From: a virus
DNA: 21,103 nt
Virus record (IMG/VR): IMGVR_UViG_3300030090_005454
Location: 1-21,103 of that record
Strand: one strand, 5' to 3'
How positions within the stretch are numbered: the first letter of the stretch is position 1; every line of letters starts with the position of its first letter. The notes under the pieces were generated by a model. It ran no database searches and was not told the origin of the DNA. It worked only from the letters and a program-made list of their open reading frames with translations. A program made the position numbers and the translations under genes. Shown one piece after another: positions 15,419 to 21,031 of the stretch.

Positions 15419-16296
15419 TATCTTCTTCTAAATAAACCCCTACGTCTTGTTTGCGGCATAGTAACGGGTGAAGTTTCTCTCATTTGTAATTTTTGGTCTG
15501 TTCTTGGAGTGTCTATTGTTCCAGCTTCAAGACGTTCTACTTGCATTCCAGACTTTCCGCTATATCCTCCTTGCGTTATTCCTGGTCTTATTGTTCTTAG
15601 AGCTTCAAAGAATTCATTCTGCCATTCTTCTGGTACATTATTTTCTTTAAATGCCTCTGCTATTATAGCTCTTTTCTCTTCAGTAAAATCTTTAGAAACT
15701 CCAGGACCTCTGGTGGTCATATCTATACCCATGTACGGATTACTGCTGACAGCGTCAAATACATTAGAAAACATCATAGCCTTTCTTTCAATATCGTCTG
15801 GTGATGGTGCTGGCATGTAGTTAGATGCATCTGGATCTTTAGACTGTCCTCCTGTTTTAAGTCTTTCGAGTGAAGAAGCTTCAACGCCAGGTCCCATTCC
15901 TTGAGACTTCTGCTCTAACATCCAATCAACAACCTCATCCATACCACTGTAGTTTTGGTTTGTGGATTCAAACTTTTCTACTGGCATTTCTTTAGGGCCT
16001 CTACCAGTAAACTCATTGTACTTATCCTGTAAGAAGTTCATTATGTTAGAACCCATTCCACCTTCCTCTTCATGCTTTCCTCCATGTGGGTAGTGTTTTC
16101 CTCCGTGCTTGTAATCTATTCCTAGTTCTTCGTCTATCTTACGTTCAAAATCATCCTGCTTCTTTCTCTTTTTTACTAGGTTTGCAACATACTCATCGCG
16201 AGCTTTTATTTGTTCAGCAGTCATCTCAGGGACGCGCTTTCCTCTTCCTTGTCTCTGGAATTTATGACTACCTCCGTGTCTATATAGTGTTTTCAT
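15418..16296 (-). CDS. HGG-tag protein B, unknown, probably virion-related
   Basis: 292 residues. The start (MKTLYRHGGSHKFQRQGRGK) and a second basic block near residues 60-80 (DYKHGGKHYPHGGKHEEEGG) match the tag of the 221-residue protein. A highly charged helical stretch lies between them (ARDEYVANLVKKRKKQDDFE). The rest is acidic to neutral with a helical segment EEWQNEFFEALRTI, and the C-terminus is very basic (TRRRGLFRRR). No known domain. It begins about 27 bases after a TATATTTG box. Confidence 0.7.
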   Translation of the reverse strand: MKTLYRHGGSHKFQRQGRGKRVPEMTAEQIKARDEYVANLVKKRKKQDDFERKIDEELGIDYKHGGKHYPHGGKHEEEGGMGSNIMNFLQDKYNEFTGRGPKEMPVEKFESTNQNYSGMDEVVDWMLEQKSQGMGPGVEASSLERLKTGGQSKDPDASNYMPAPSPDDIERKAMMFSNVFDAVSSNPYMGIDMTTRGPGVSKDFTEEKRAIIAEAFKENNVPEEWQNEFFEALRTIRPGITQGGYSGKSGMQVERLEAGTIDTPRTDQKLQMRETSPVTMPQTRRRGLFRRR

Positions 16297-16322
16297 ATGA
16301 GTATGTGATATTATTTATAGGG

Positions 16323-16330
16323 CAAATATA
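16323..16330 (-). promoter_or_regulatory. Possible -7 box TATATTTG for the HGG operon
   Basis: Read leftward, TATATTTGCC lies about 26 bases before the ATG at 16296 and matches TAnnTTTG. It sits in the gap after the 52-residue gene. A matching -33 element is not clear. Confidence 0.45.
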
Positions 16331-16334
16331 CTAC

Positions 16335-16493
16335 TTAATCTCCTTTCTTTCTCTCCCACATATTAAGTGCAATAGCAACAGCTTGTTTCATTGGTTTGCC
16401 TTCAGCCATAATCTTCTTGATCTTGTTTGCAACAAACTTTTTCTTAGAATCTTTTTTTACAACGTCCATCCAGATCCATTCTTTTTTAAACAT
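16335..16493 (-). CDS. Small basic phage protein, 52 residues
   Basis: Starts at ATG 16493 and begins MFKKEWIWMDVVKKDSKKKF. The C-terminal half (KIMAEGKPMKQAVAIALNM) matches a motif seen in many small phage proteins, where a basic helix is followed by EGKPxKQAVAIAL (from memory; function unknown). It is the first gene of the leftward side next to the central non-coding region. Confidence 0.65.
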   Translation of the reverse strand: MFKKEWIWMDVVKKDSKKKFVANKIKKIMAEGKPMKQAVAIALNMWERKKGD

Positions 16494-16805
16494 AGGTATC
16501 CTGTATACTACTTTTATATAATACAGCTATCTCTGACTCTTTATGTGTATACACATTAATATTCTGAGTAGCTTTACTCTTATATGGTTACGAAGTTACT
16601 ACTTATTTTTTTAAAAATCAACCCTAAAGCAAGAGTTTAACAGACTCTACTTGAATTATATGTTAATCAGTTAGTTATGTGAAGTTTATCAACTGTATTA
16701 TGTTAAATAGTTTATAAGAGACAGCTTCAAAACTGTCGGATCTGCCGAGTAGTCCTAAAAATTTGACGAGTAATATGTAGGGTGGGGATAATGTATATAT
16801 ACATA

Positions 16806-16956
16806 CGCTAGCGCACGCAACCCGAAACGGATTTGCAAAACGTGGCACCGTAACTTCGTTACGTTTTGCGCATAACTTTCAGCTTTTTTGCACTGAGTAT
16901 CAGTCAGTTAAGCTTACTCAGTTGTAGCATTACGTTAGCACACGACTCGGAACGAG
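16806..16956. repeat. Imperfect direct repeat, CG(C/T)TAGC(G/A)CACG
   Basis: The sequence at 16806-16817 recurs at 16933-16944 with 10 of 12 bases identical. Similar AC(C/T)CG(A/G)AACG follows both copies. The copies are 127 bases apart. Confidence 0.45.
16835..16869. repeat. Nested inverted repeats GCAAAACGT and CGTAAC-TTC-GTTACG
   Basis: GCAAAACGT (16835-16843) pairs with ACGTTTTGC (16861-16869). Within it CGTAAC/GTTACG (16849-16863) forms a perfect 6 bp stem with a TTC loop (GAA on the - strand, closed by C-G). The two structures share bases, so they are alternatives. Confidence 0.6.
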
Positions 16957-17009
16957 CTCTGCGAGAGGGTGGGACAACCACACACCTACACTAGAGCTTT
17001 AACCCTATT

Positions 17010-17030
17010 ACCCCTTTCAGGGGTTTTGTT
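17010..17030 (+). terminator. Rightward intrinsic terminator with no gene before it
   Basis: ACCCCT TTC AGGGGT (17010-17024) is followed by TTTGTT. There is no T run in the other direction, so it works rightward. The nearest rightward gene upstream ends 2.7 kb away with its own terminator, so this one must stop an RNA begun in the non-coding region, or read-through. Confidence 0.6.
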
Positions 17031-17104
17031 ATTGACATTACCAACTTACTATTGACAATTATAATACTAAGCGTAGCTTAGTATTAAGCTTTGTATTGAC
17101 AATT
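17030..17104 (+). repeat. Three TATTGACA copies around a long palindrome
   Basis: TATTGACAtt/TATTGACAATT occurs at 17030, 17050 and 17094. Between the second and third copy lies a perfect 11 bp inverted repeat with loop GTA (17062-17086, TAATACTAAGC and its complement). The arrangement suggests an operator or replication iterons. Confidence 0.55.
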
Positions 17105-17191
17105 CAATTATCAGTACAAAATCTCCTCGTGTCATGCATGCCTCATGCGCTCTCAAGCGCTCGCGCCATAGCCCGAATTTTCGCCTGTTTC

Positions 17192-17220
17192 CACGCGGGT
17201 TACTACGTAACCTTCCCGCG
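17192..17220. repeat. GC-rich hairpin GGTTAC-TAC-GTAACC with CGCGG flanks
   Basis: GGTTAC/GTAACC (17198-17212) is a perfect 6 bp stem with a TAC loop (GTA on the - strand, closed by C-G). The outer CGCGG and CCGCG extend the stem past a small bulge. Confidence 0.55.
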
Positions 17221-17254
17221 GGAGAAATCGCGCACGAAATTAACCCTCCAAAAA

Positions 17255-17286
17255 CTTGACATCGGTGTTTTATTTCCCTAACTTTG
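17255..17286 (+). promoter_or_regulatory. Bacteroidetes-type promoter for the rightward small-gene module
   Basis: CTTGAC (17255-17260) is followed after 18 bases by TAACTTTG (17279-17286), a full match to TAnnTTTG with a TTG-type -33 element. It lies about 50 bases before the ATG at 17335 and is the best promoter in the window. Confidence 0.7.
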
Positions 17287-17312
17287 TTGTCGTTGATTCA
17301 CTCGGAATTGAC

Positions 17313-17337
17313 ACAAACCAAAAATTTTTACATCATG
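17313..17337 (+). promoter_or_regulatory. A-rich translation leader, first copy
   Basis: A 25-base block, ACAAACCAAAA ... TACATCATG, ends at the start codon of the 121-residue gene. It recurs at 17820-17844 before the next gene with 23 of 25 bases identical. It has no Shine-Dalgarno core. Shorter versions precede most later genes. It supports the start at 17335 over upstream in-frame codons. Confidence 0.6.
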
Positions 17338-17700
17338 TCAGACATCACGACACAAGCAATCAAAGATTGCAAGAAAGCAGTTAACCAAGCGAAGTTCAAC
17401 CCAACGAAGGCACGCAAAGCACGAGCAATCAAGCTCCTAACGGAGCTAGCGGAATCTGTTGCTAACCTCGAAGAGGTTAAGGCAAAGCCAAAGCGCAAAG
17501 CAACCAAGCGAAAGCCAAAGAATCAGAGACTCGAAGAGTCTCAGGCAAAGCAGTCGGTAGCTGAGAACTTCATACCCGAAGCGGTTGCAGAGGTGAACAC
17601 GCTACCCGAATTCAGTGAGCTCCGCTCAATGGGTTACTCTGTTGAAGATGCAGTTCGCTACTGCAAGGCGCTCATGGACGGTGCGCCACAGCCAGCGTAA
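17335..17700 (+). CDS. Lysine/alanine-rich basic protein, first gene of the rightward module
   Basis: 121 residues from the ATG that follows the A-rich leader; an earlier in-frame ATG at 17284 lies inside the promoter and is less likely. The N-terminal half is helical and basic (CKKAVNQAKFNPTKARKARA), then a very basic linker (KAKPKRKATKRKPKNQR), then an acidic-to-neutral helix (EFSELRSMGYSVEDAVRYCK). A nucleic-acid-binding role is plausible but no family is recognised. Three perfect inverted repeats lie inside the coding sequence (17432-17447, 17463-17479, 17526-17542). As the promoter-proximal gene it is likely expressed first. Confidence 0.75.
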   Translation: MSDITTQAIKDCKKAVNQAKFNPTKARKARAIKLLTELAESVANLEEVKAKPKRKATKRKPKNQRLEESQAKQSVAENFIPEAVAEVNTLPEFSELRSMGYSVEDAVRYCKALMDGAPQPA

Positions 17701-17709
17701 CACTCACAC

Positions 17710-17757
17710 AAGCCAAGCACACAGGGTGCGAAGGGGTTCGAATCCCCTCTTGGCTTC
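17710..17757 (+). ncRNA. tRNA-like minihelix (acceptor stem plus T-arm only)
   Basis: AAGCCAAG (17710-17717) pairs perfectly with CTTGGCTT (17749-17756). Just inside lies a canonical T-arm: AGGGG, loop TTCGAAT (17737-17743), CCCCT. The D and anticodon arms are replaced by 14 bases that can fold as a small CAC/GTG hairpin. The 3' end is CTAA, not CCA. It could be a deletion-derived tRNA remnant, a processing signal for RNase P, or an integration site copying a tRNA end. It cannot decode. Confidence 0.6.
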
Positions 17758-17758
17758 T

Positions 17759-17809
17759 AACCTTTAGAAGGTTTAATATACACTCTCTTCATTTATGAAG
17801 AGTGTATAT
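17759..17809 (+). repeat. Two hairpins after the tRNA-like element
   Basis: AACCTT-TAG-AAGGTT (17759-17773) is followed by a long AT-rich hairpin (17776-17784 pairs with 17801-17809, with CTTC/GAAG continuing after a CT bulge). No T run follows, so these are not standard terminators. They may stabilise or process the mRNA before the next gene. Confidence 0.55.
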
Positions 17810-17841
17810 AAACCCTCTTACAAACCAAAATTTTATACATC

Positions 17842-18237
17842 ATGACACAAGAGAAAAAAGCTTACATCGACACGCTACTTGACGGGGGATACACACACCT
17901 TTGGGATAGCACAATCAACCCAACCGAAGGTTACATCGTAGGTGGTTTAACTGAGGCAACCACTATGTATGCAGAGGTTGACGGCAGCGCATACCCTGAC
18001 ACAAGAGCGCACTTCAAAGCGTTCAAAAAGCTATGGGATAAGTATTACACGCTTTTGGACGACAAATTCGCTCGACTCATGATGGGATGCGGTATAGGCA
18101 CATGGGTACACGAGGGGCAGATATACTTCGACATTGTGCAACACATAAACGAACTAGACATAGCCACAAAAATAGCCAAGAGACGTGGCGAAATCGCAAT
18201 CTACGACTGTAAAAACCAAAAAGAAATATTACTATGA
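17842..18237 (+). CDS. Hypothetical protein, 131 residues
   Basis: The ATG follows the second copy of the 25-base leader. The product begins MTQEKKAYIDTLLDGGYTHL and has an alpha/beta character, with GYIVGGLTEATTMYAEVDGS, a helical KAFKKLWDKYYTLLDDKFAR and IGTWVHEGQIYFDIVQHINE. No signal peptide or known motif is seen. Its stop overlaps the next ATG (ATGA). Confidence 0.7.
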   Translation: MTQEKKAYIDTLLDGGYTHLWDSTINPTEGYIVGGLTEATTMYAEVDGSAYPDTRAHFKAFKKLWDKYYTLLDDKFARLMMGCGIGTWVHEGQIYFDIVQHINELDIATKIAKRRGEIAIYDCKNQKEILL

Positions 18238-18401
18238 CACAATTAGAAAAAGCATCATTCGTGCTTAATGCACACCACGACACACCTAGCGAAGAGCTAG
18301 ACGGCAAACTTTACATCAACGTATCGGAGTACCTGAATGTAGCCATACACGATGAAGAGGTAGAGTACCTCGCTGAACAATATGACAATTTAAACCAATA
18401 A
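18234..18401 (+). CDS. Small acidic protein, 55 residues
   Basis: Starts at ATG 18234, overlapping the preceding stop by 4 bases. The product MTQLEKASFVLNAHHDTPSE continues to an acidic helix (HDEEVEYLAEQYDN) and ends LNQ. The last two codons and stop, AAC CAA TAA, lie inside the motif that leads to the next start. A perfect inverted repeat (GAGGTA-GAG-TACCTC, 18357-18371) lies in the gene. Function unknown. Confidence 0.6.
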   Translation: MTQLEKASFVLNAHHDTPSEELDGKLYINVSEYLNVAIHDEEVEYLAEQYDNLNQ

Positions 18402-18407
18402 AACATG
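18393..18407 (+). promoter_or_regulatory. Stop-start motif AACCAATAAAACATG (type example)
   Basis: This sequence contains the stop codon of one gene and the start of the next. Close copies end at the starts 18713, 18859, 19672 and 20840. Related ACCAA/ACATCATG forms precede 17335, 17842, 19544, 19925, 20198 and 21032. It probably acts as the ribosome loading site of the module. Confidence 0.55.
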
Positions 18408-18554
18408 AAGAAATTTATCATCATTAGAATCGCTAGACTCATCAGAAGAAAGGTTTACGTTGCAAAAAATCTGCAACTCAAGCACATAGGTTACATGTAT
18501 GAGTATAGCTACGCTAGGTTGCTCAGGTCTTACTTAAAAGCTCTAATGCTATGA
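18405..18554 (+). CDS. Small basic protein, 49 residues
   Basis: Starts at ATG 18405 right after the stop-start motif. MKKFIIIRIARLIRRKVYVA begins a strongly basic, amphipathic protein with many Arg, Lys and Tyr, which might bind membranes or nucleic acid. Its stop overlaps the next ATG (ATGA). No homolog recognised. Confidence 0.55.
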   Translation: MKKFIIIRIARLIRRKVYVAKNLQLKHIGYMYEYSYARLLRSYLKALML

Positions 18555-18700
18555 GTAGGATATTCAACCCATATAGAGGGTTTAGCTTTGAAGAGCTAGA
18601 ACTAGCATACGAATACTTCACATGGTGTGAGGATACAGAAGGCGTAAACTTAGTAGCAGAAGCATTCTGCGAACAAGCAAAATTAGATATTAACTTTTAA
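18551..18700 (+). CDS. Small acidic protein, 49 residues
   Basis: Starts at 18551, coupled by ATGA to the preceding basic protein. The product MSRIFNPYRGFSFEELELAY continues through a helical acidic segment with two cysteines (WCEDTEGVNLVAEAFCEQ). Being encoded as an overlapping pair with a basic partner, it may bind it, but this is only a suggestion. Confidence 0.55.
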   Translation: MSRIFNPYRGFSFEELELAYEYFTWCEDTEGVNLVAEAFCEQAKLDINF

Positions 18701-18712
18701 AACCAATAAAAC

Positions 18713-18856
18713 ATGGATACAGAAAAAAATTACTCAGTGTGGGTAGGTGGTACAGAAGTAAACGACTACCTACTAACCTTAGATGATGCTGTTGAGCTTG
18801 CACACGAATTTAGTGTGCGTGGATACAGCGATGTTAAACTTGACAAATACCAATAA
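18713..18856 (+). CDS. Small phage protein of the VWVGGxEVNDY type, 47 residues
   Basis: Begins MDTEKNYSVWVGGTEVNDYL and has a helix LDDAVELAHEFSVRGYSDVK. The YxVWVGGxEVNDYxLT...A...A...GYxDV pattern recurs in small proteins of marine phages (from memory), function unknown. The start follows AACCAATAAAACATG, and the stop again lies in an ACCAATAA sequence. Confidence 0.65.
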   Translation: MDTEKNYSVWVGGTEVNDYLLTLDDAVELAHEFSVRGYSDVKLDKYQ

Positions 18857-18858
18857 AA

Positions 18859-19134
18859 ATGAGAGAATTTAATAAAGGATTTGAATTGTACATAGGGGAG
18901 AAACTATCTCCTGAGGTAATATCGTTCCTCGAAAACAATTCACTTGACGCAATAGAGCGCAAGGCAAAAGACTTAGAATTTAAGTCTTGGTGTCCCGTAG
19001 CTATGCAAGACGATAGCAAGGAACTACGTGATGCTATGAAGCAGACGAGCGAGATGCTATTCAAGTTCATCAGCTTTGAAAAGCAAAACGAAGCAATTAA
19101 CTCGTACCATGACAATTTAGAAAACAATCAATAA
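18859..19134 (+). CDS. Hypothetical helical protein, 91 residues
   Basis: MREFNKGFELYIGEKLSPEV leads into a largely helical, charged protein (DAIERKAKDLEFKSW, DSKELRDAMKQTSEMLFKFI) ending NNQ. No motif recognised. The start is 2 bases after the preceding stop. An 8 bp inverted repeat (18968-18988) lies in the coding sequence. Confidence 0.65.
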   Translation: MREFNKGFELYIGEKLSPEVISFLENNSLDAIERKAKDLEFKSWCPVAMQDDSKELRDAMKQTSEMLFKFISFEKQNEAINSYHDNLENNQ

Positions 19135-19145
19135 AGCATACTAAC

Positions 19146-19448
19146 ATGGGATTACTAGAAAAAGCAGACCACGACTACGAAATGTATCGTGATGACGGAT
19201 ATCTATGGGGTGTACCGCATACACGTGAGATCGATTTACCAAAGTACAAGCAGAATCTGTCTGTGCGCAAAGAGTATTACGGCTCGTATGGGTGGCGAAT
19301 CATCGTCAAAAGCTACGAAACCGACGTCGCATGGGGTTGGGAGCATGTAGGCACGCTAGTCGCACCCAAATGGTACTCACCTACTACGTCTAAGCATGTC
19401 AACTATGCAGCTGAGCAGCTAGACATGGAAGTAAAAAAACTATACTAA
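19146..19448 (+). CDS. Hypothetical protein, 100 residues
   Basis: MGLLEKADHDYEMYRDDGYL continues with many aromatic residues (YYGSYGWRIIVKSYETDVAWGWEHVG) and ends with a helix (HVNYAAEQLDMEVKKLY). The beta-rich, Tyr/Trp-rich centre suggests a compact domain; no family recognised. It ends the first run of small genes, before a promoter-like gap. Confidence 0.65.
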   Translation: MGLLEKADHDYEMYRDDGYLWGVPHTREIDLPKYKQNLSVRKEYYGSYGWRIIVKSYETDVAWGWEHVGTLVAPKWYSPTTSKHVNYAAEQLDMEVKKLY

Positions 19449-19472
19449 TAACTACGTTATTACAAAAATAAA

Positions 19473-19504
19473 TTTGGAATTTGGAAAAGTCTGTTGTATA
19501 TTAG
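19473..19504 (+). promoter_or_regulatory. Internal promoter of the small-gene module
   Basis: TTTGG (19473-19477) is followed after 19 bases by TATATTAG (19497-19504), one mismatch from TAnnTTTG. It lies in the 95-base gap between the genes ending at 19448 and starting at 19544, the largest gap in the right half of the module. Confidence 0.6.
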
Positions 19505-19543
19505 CAGTCCGATTCAAACCAATCGAAAACCAATTAATACATC

Positions 19544-19669
19544 ATGGACGTAATAGATAACATTATCGAAGTGTACCGCATGGAAGGGTACACAATCACT
19601 CGTGAAGAGGCAGTAGAAATCAACGATGCAATAGACTTTGCATACGAAACATGGACAAAAAACCAATAA
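19544..19669 (+). CDS. Small protein, 41 residues
   Basis: Begins MDVIDNIIEVYRMEGYTITR and ends with a helix EEAVEINDAIDFAYETW and a terminal NQ. It is the first gene after the internal promoter, and its ATG follows ACCAATTAATACATC. The NQ-stop is again part of the motif that leads to the next gene. Function unknown. Confidence 0.55.
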   Translation: MDVIDNIIEVYRMEGYTITREEAVEINDAIDFAYETWTKNQ

Positions 19670-19671
19670 AC

Positions 19672-19914
19672 ATGAAAACATTTAAAATAGAAGTGGTGCG
19701 TACATACACCACAACAATCGAGGTAGCTTTACCTGACGAACTCACAACATCAGCCGTTGAAAGAATAACACTAGGCAATACAGTTGAGTGGGATACAAAG
19801 GGTAAGAGTTTTGAAGATGACCTATACCACGAGATATGGGATACGCTAGGTGAAGCAGAGCTTGAGCAATGCGACACAGACATACTATCCGTAAAAGCAA
19901 AAGTAAACCAATAA
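19672..19914 (+). CDS. Hypothetical beta-alpha protein, 80 residues
   Basis: The start at 19672, directly after AACCAATAAAC, is preferred to an in-frame ATG 21 bases earlier that would overlap the preceding gene. The product MKTFKIEVVRTYTTTIEVAL shows a beta hairpin, then a helical acidic part (FEDDLYHEIWDTLGEAELEQ), ending VNQ. This strand-strand-helix layout with polar surface is common in small phage proteins. Confidence 0.62.
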   Translation: MKTFKIEVVRTYTTTIEVALPDELTTSAVERITLGNTVEWDTKGKSFEDDLYHEIWDTLGEAELEQCDTDILSVKAKVNQ

Positions 19915-19924
19915 AATATACATC

Positions 19925-20191
19925 ATGAAAAGAGAATACGAAAAGCCAATGCACGGCTCTAAAAAAGTTAATGCTTTGCAAAATGGCGAGGCAGGTTTAA
20001 TACACCGAATGAAGATGATAATTGACGATGCTCAGGTAGTCATAGACCACCTCGAAAGCGGTAAAGGTATGAACGAGCAGACTATACATGCTGACGATGC
20101 ATGGACACATATATCTAACATAGAGATAGCCATAGACTTAGGCAGTACCGAGTGCATGGCATGGAAAGAATTTTCAAAACTAAATAAATAA
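19925..20191 (+). CDS. Hypothetical helical protein, 88 residues
   Basis: MKREYEKPMHGSKKVNALQN leads into helices (IHRMKMIIDDAQVVIDHLES, ADDAWTHISNIEIAID). The leader (ACCAATAAAATATACATC) is a longer form of the module motif. No family recognised. Confidence 0.65.
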   Translation: MKREYEKPMHGSKKVNALQNGEAGLIHRMKMIIDDAQVVIDHLESGKGMNEQTIHADDAWTHISNIEIAIDLGSTECMAWKEFSKLNK

Positions 20192-20197
20192 TACATC

Positions 20198-20437
20198 ATG
20201 AAATCATTACTAATCAAATCACAACTATTCGGGGACTTAGTAATCCCTGCAATGGACTTCGAAGAAAGCAGAGATATATGGGAAAGCTTATGCCCATACC
20301 TTGATATCAACGTATTCGGTGAGAATAACGATGACATACAAGCTAACATATACCCCTTGAAAGATGGGATAACATGCACTGACAGAGAACTCGAAGTTAT
20401 AGAAAACGTAGAACTAATTGACGACTTAACATCATGA
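20198..20437 (+). CDS. Hypothetical acidic protein, 79 residues
   Basis: MKSLLIKSQLFGDLVIPAMD continues as an acidic alpha/beta protein (ESRDIWESLCPYLDI, EVIENVELIDDL). It starts 6 bases after the preceding stop, preceded by AATACATC. Its stop overlaps the next ATG (ATGA). No family recognised. Confidence 0.65.
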   Translation: MKSLLIKSQLFGDLVIPAMDFEESRDIWESLCPYLDINVFGENNDDIQANIYPLKDGITCTDRELEVIENVELIDDLTS

Positions 20438-20622
20438 ATATAACAGACAAAATAATTGACTTCGAGTGCGGTCTTTTAGATGACACGGGAGTGCTAGAGC
20501 TATTCGCTGAGCTAATCAGTAATGGCATGGCATGGACACTACAAGGTAGCTACGGGCGAACTGCATCAGCCCTGATCGATGCAGGTTACATAGATAGAAA
20601 CGGAAACATCACAATGATATGA
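20434..20622 (+). CDS. DUF7417-like small phage protein
   Basis: 62 residues: MNITDKIIDFECGLLDDTGV, then ELFAELISNGMAWTLQGSYG and RTASALIDAGYI. The pattern (E-x-G-x-L...ELFxxLIxxGxAWxLQGxYGRxAxxLIxxGxI) matches a widespread small phage protein of unknown function, from memory DUF7417-like. It is coupled by ATGA overlaps on both sides. Confidence 0.8.
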   Translation: MNITDKIIDFECGLLDDTGVLELFAELISNGMAWTLQGSYGRTASALIDAGYIDRNGNITMI

Positions 20623-20765
20623 CAATACATCAACTACGAGAACTAAGAGAGCGAGTGCAAGAGGACTTGCTTACACACTTTGACGACATGCCAGACCGCA
20701 CTTTGAGAACTATGTGCGAGATAATAGTAAGTAATTTTAATAAATATGAAGGACAAACAACGTAA
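20619..20765 (+). CDS. Small protein, 48 residues
   Basis: Starts at ATG 20619, overlapping the previous stop by 4 bases. MTIHQLRELRERVQEDLLTH opens a helical, charged protein (RTLRTMCEIIVSNFNKYEG). No family recognised. Confidence 0.55.
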   Translation: MTIHQLRELRERVQEDLLTHFDDMPDRTLRTMCEIIVSNFNKYEGQTT

Positions 20766-20886
20766 ACCAAAAACACAATCAGGGTTCGCATCATTCAGCA
20801 TGCACGAATTAGCAGAACTAATTACTAAACCAATTAAACATGACAAAAGAAGAACGAATAGAACACATAAGCAACGCACTAAATGA
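20746..20886 (+). CDS. Possible small basic protein overlapping neighbours
   Basis: A 46-residue frame from ATG 20746 overlaps the previous gene by 20 bases and the next by 47. The product MKDKQRKPKTQSGFASFSMH continues ELAELITKPIKHDK and ends in a basic tail. It fills an otherwise empty 74-base gap, but the long overlap with a better supported gene makes it doubtful. Confidence 0.35.
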   Translation: MKDKQRKPKTQSGFASFSMHELAELITKPIKHDKRRTNRTHKQRTK

Positions 20887-21019
20887 ATCAGGTGCATACA
20901 AGAAACTTGAATACTTCCTTGTGTATGAAGATGAAACGAATGACTTCTTACTTACAGACATGGAGAACTTTGCATACGACCTCGAAGAATTTATAGAGGG
21001 GTGGGCTAGTAATAAATAA
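20840..21019 (+). CDS. Small acidic helical protein, 59 residues
   Basis: The ATG at 20840 follows AACCAATTAAAC, the module motif. The product MTKEERIEHISNALNESGAY continues to an acidic helix (FAYDLEEFIEGWASNK). No family recognised. The good leader favours it over the overlapping 46-residue frame. Confidence 0.62.
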   Translation: MTKEERIEHISNALNESGAYKKLEYFLVYEDETNDFLLTDMENFAYDLEEFIEGWASNK

Positions 21020-21031
21020 AACCAAAACAAA

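Larger units (their letters stand above)
16494..17334. other. Central non-coding region between leftward and rightward gene sets
   Basis: About 840 bases without a convincing gene. The left third is AT-rich. From about 16790 it contains a 14-base perfect palindrome around TATATA (16791-16804), two imperfect copies of a 12-base sequence, many inverted repeats with 3-base loops, three TATTGACA copies, a rightward terminator after no gene, and GC-rich hairpins (17138-17225). It ends with a promoter for the small-gene module. This is where the control region, an origin of replication or a non-coding RNA would be expected. Which of these it is cannot be decided here. Confidence 0.6.

Noticed and set aside
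16086-16559. 157-codon + strand frame across the HGG protein B gene start
   Set aside because: Antisense to two supported leftward genes, with a composition typical of a reverse-strand shadow.
17096-17281. 61-codon frame in the non-coding region
   Set aside because: Runs through several perfect palindromes and into the promoter at 17255-17286; no leader of the type seen before the other rightward genes.
17710-17757. Complete tRNA gene
   Set aside because: Only the acceptor stem and T-arm are present; no D arm or anticodon arm fits in the 14 bases between them.
19651-19671. Earlier in-frame ATG for the 80-residue gene
   Set aside because: It would overlap the preceding gene and ignore the stop-start motif that ends right at the ATG at 19672.
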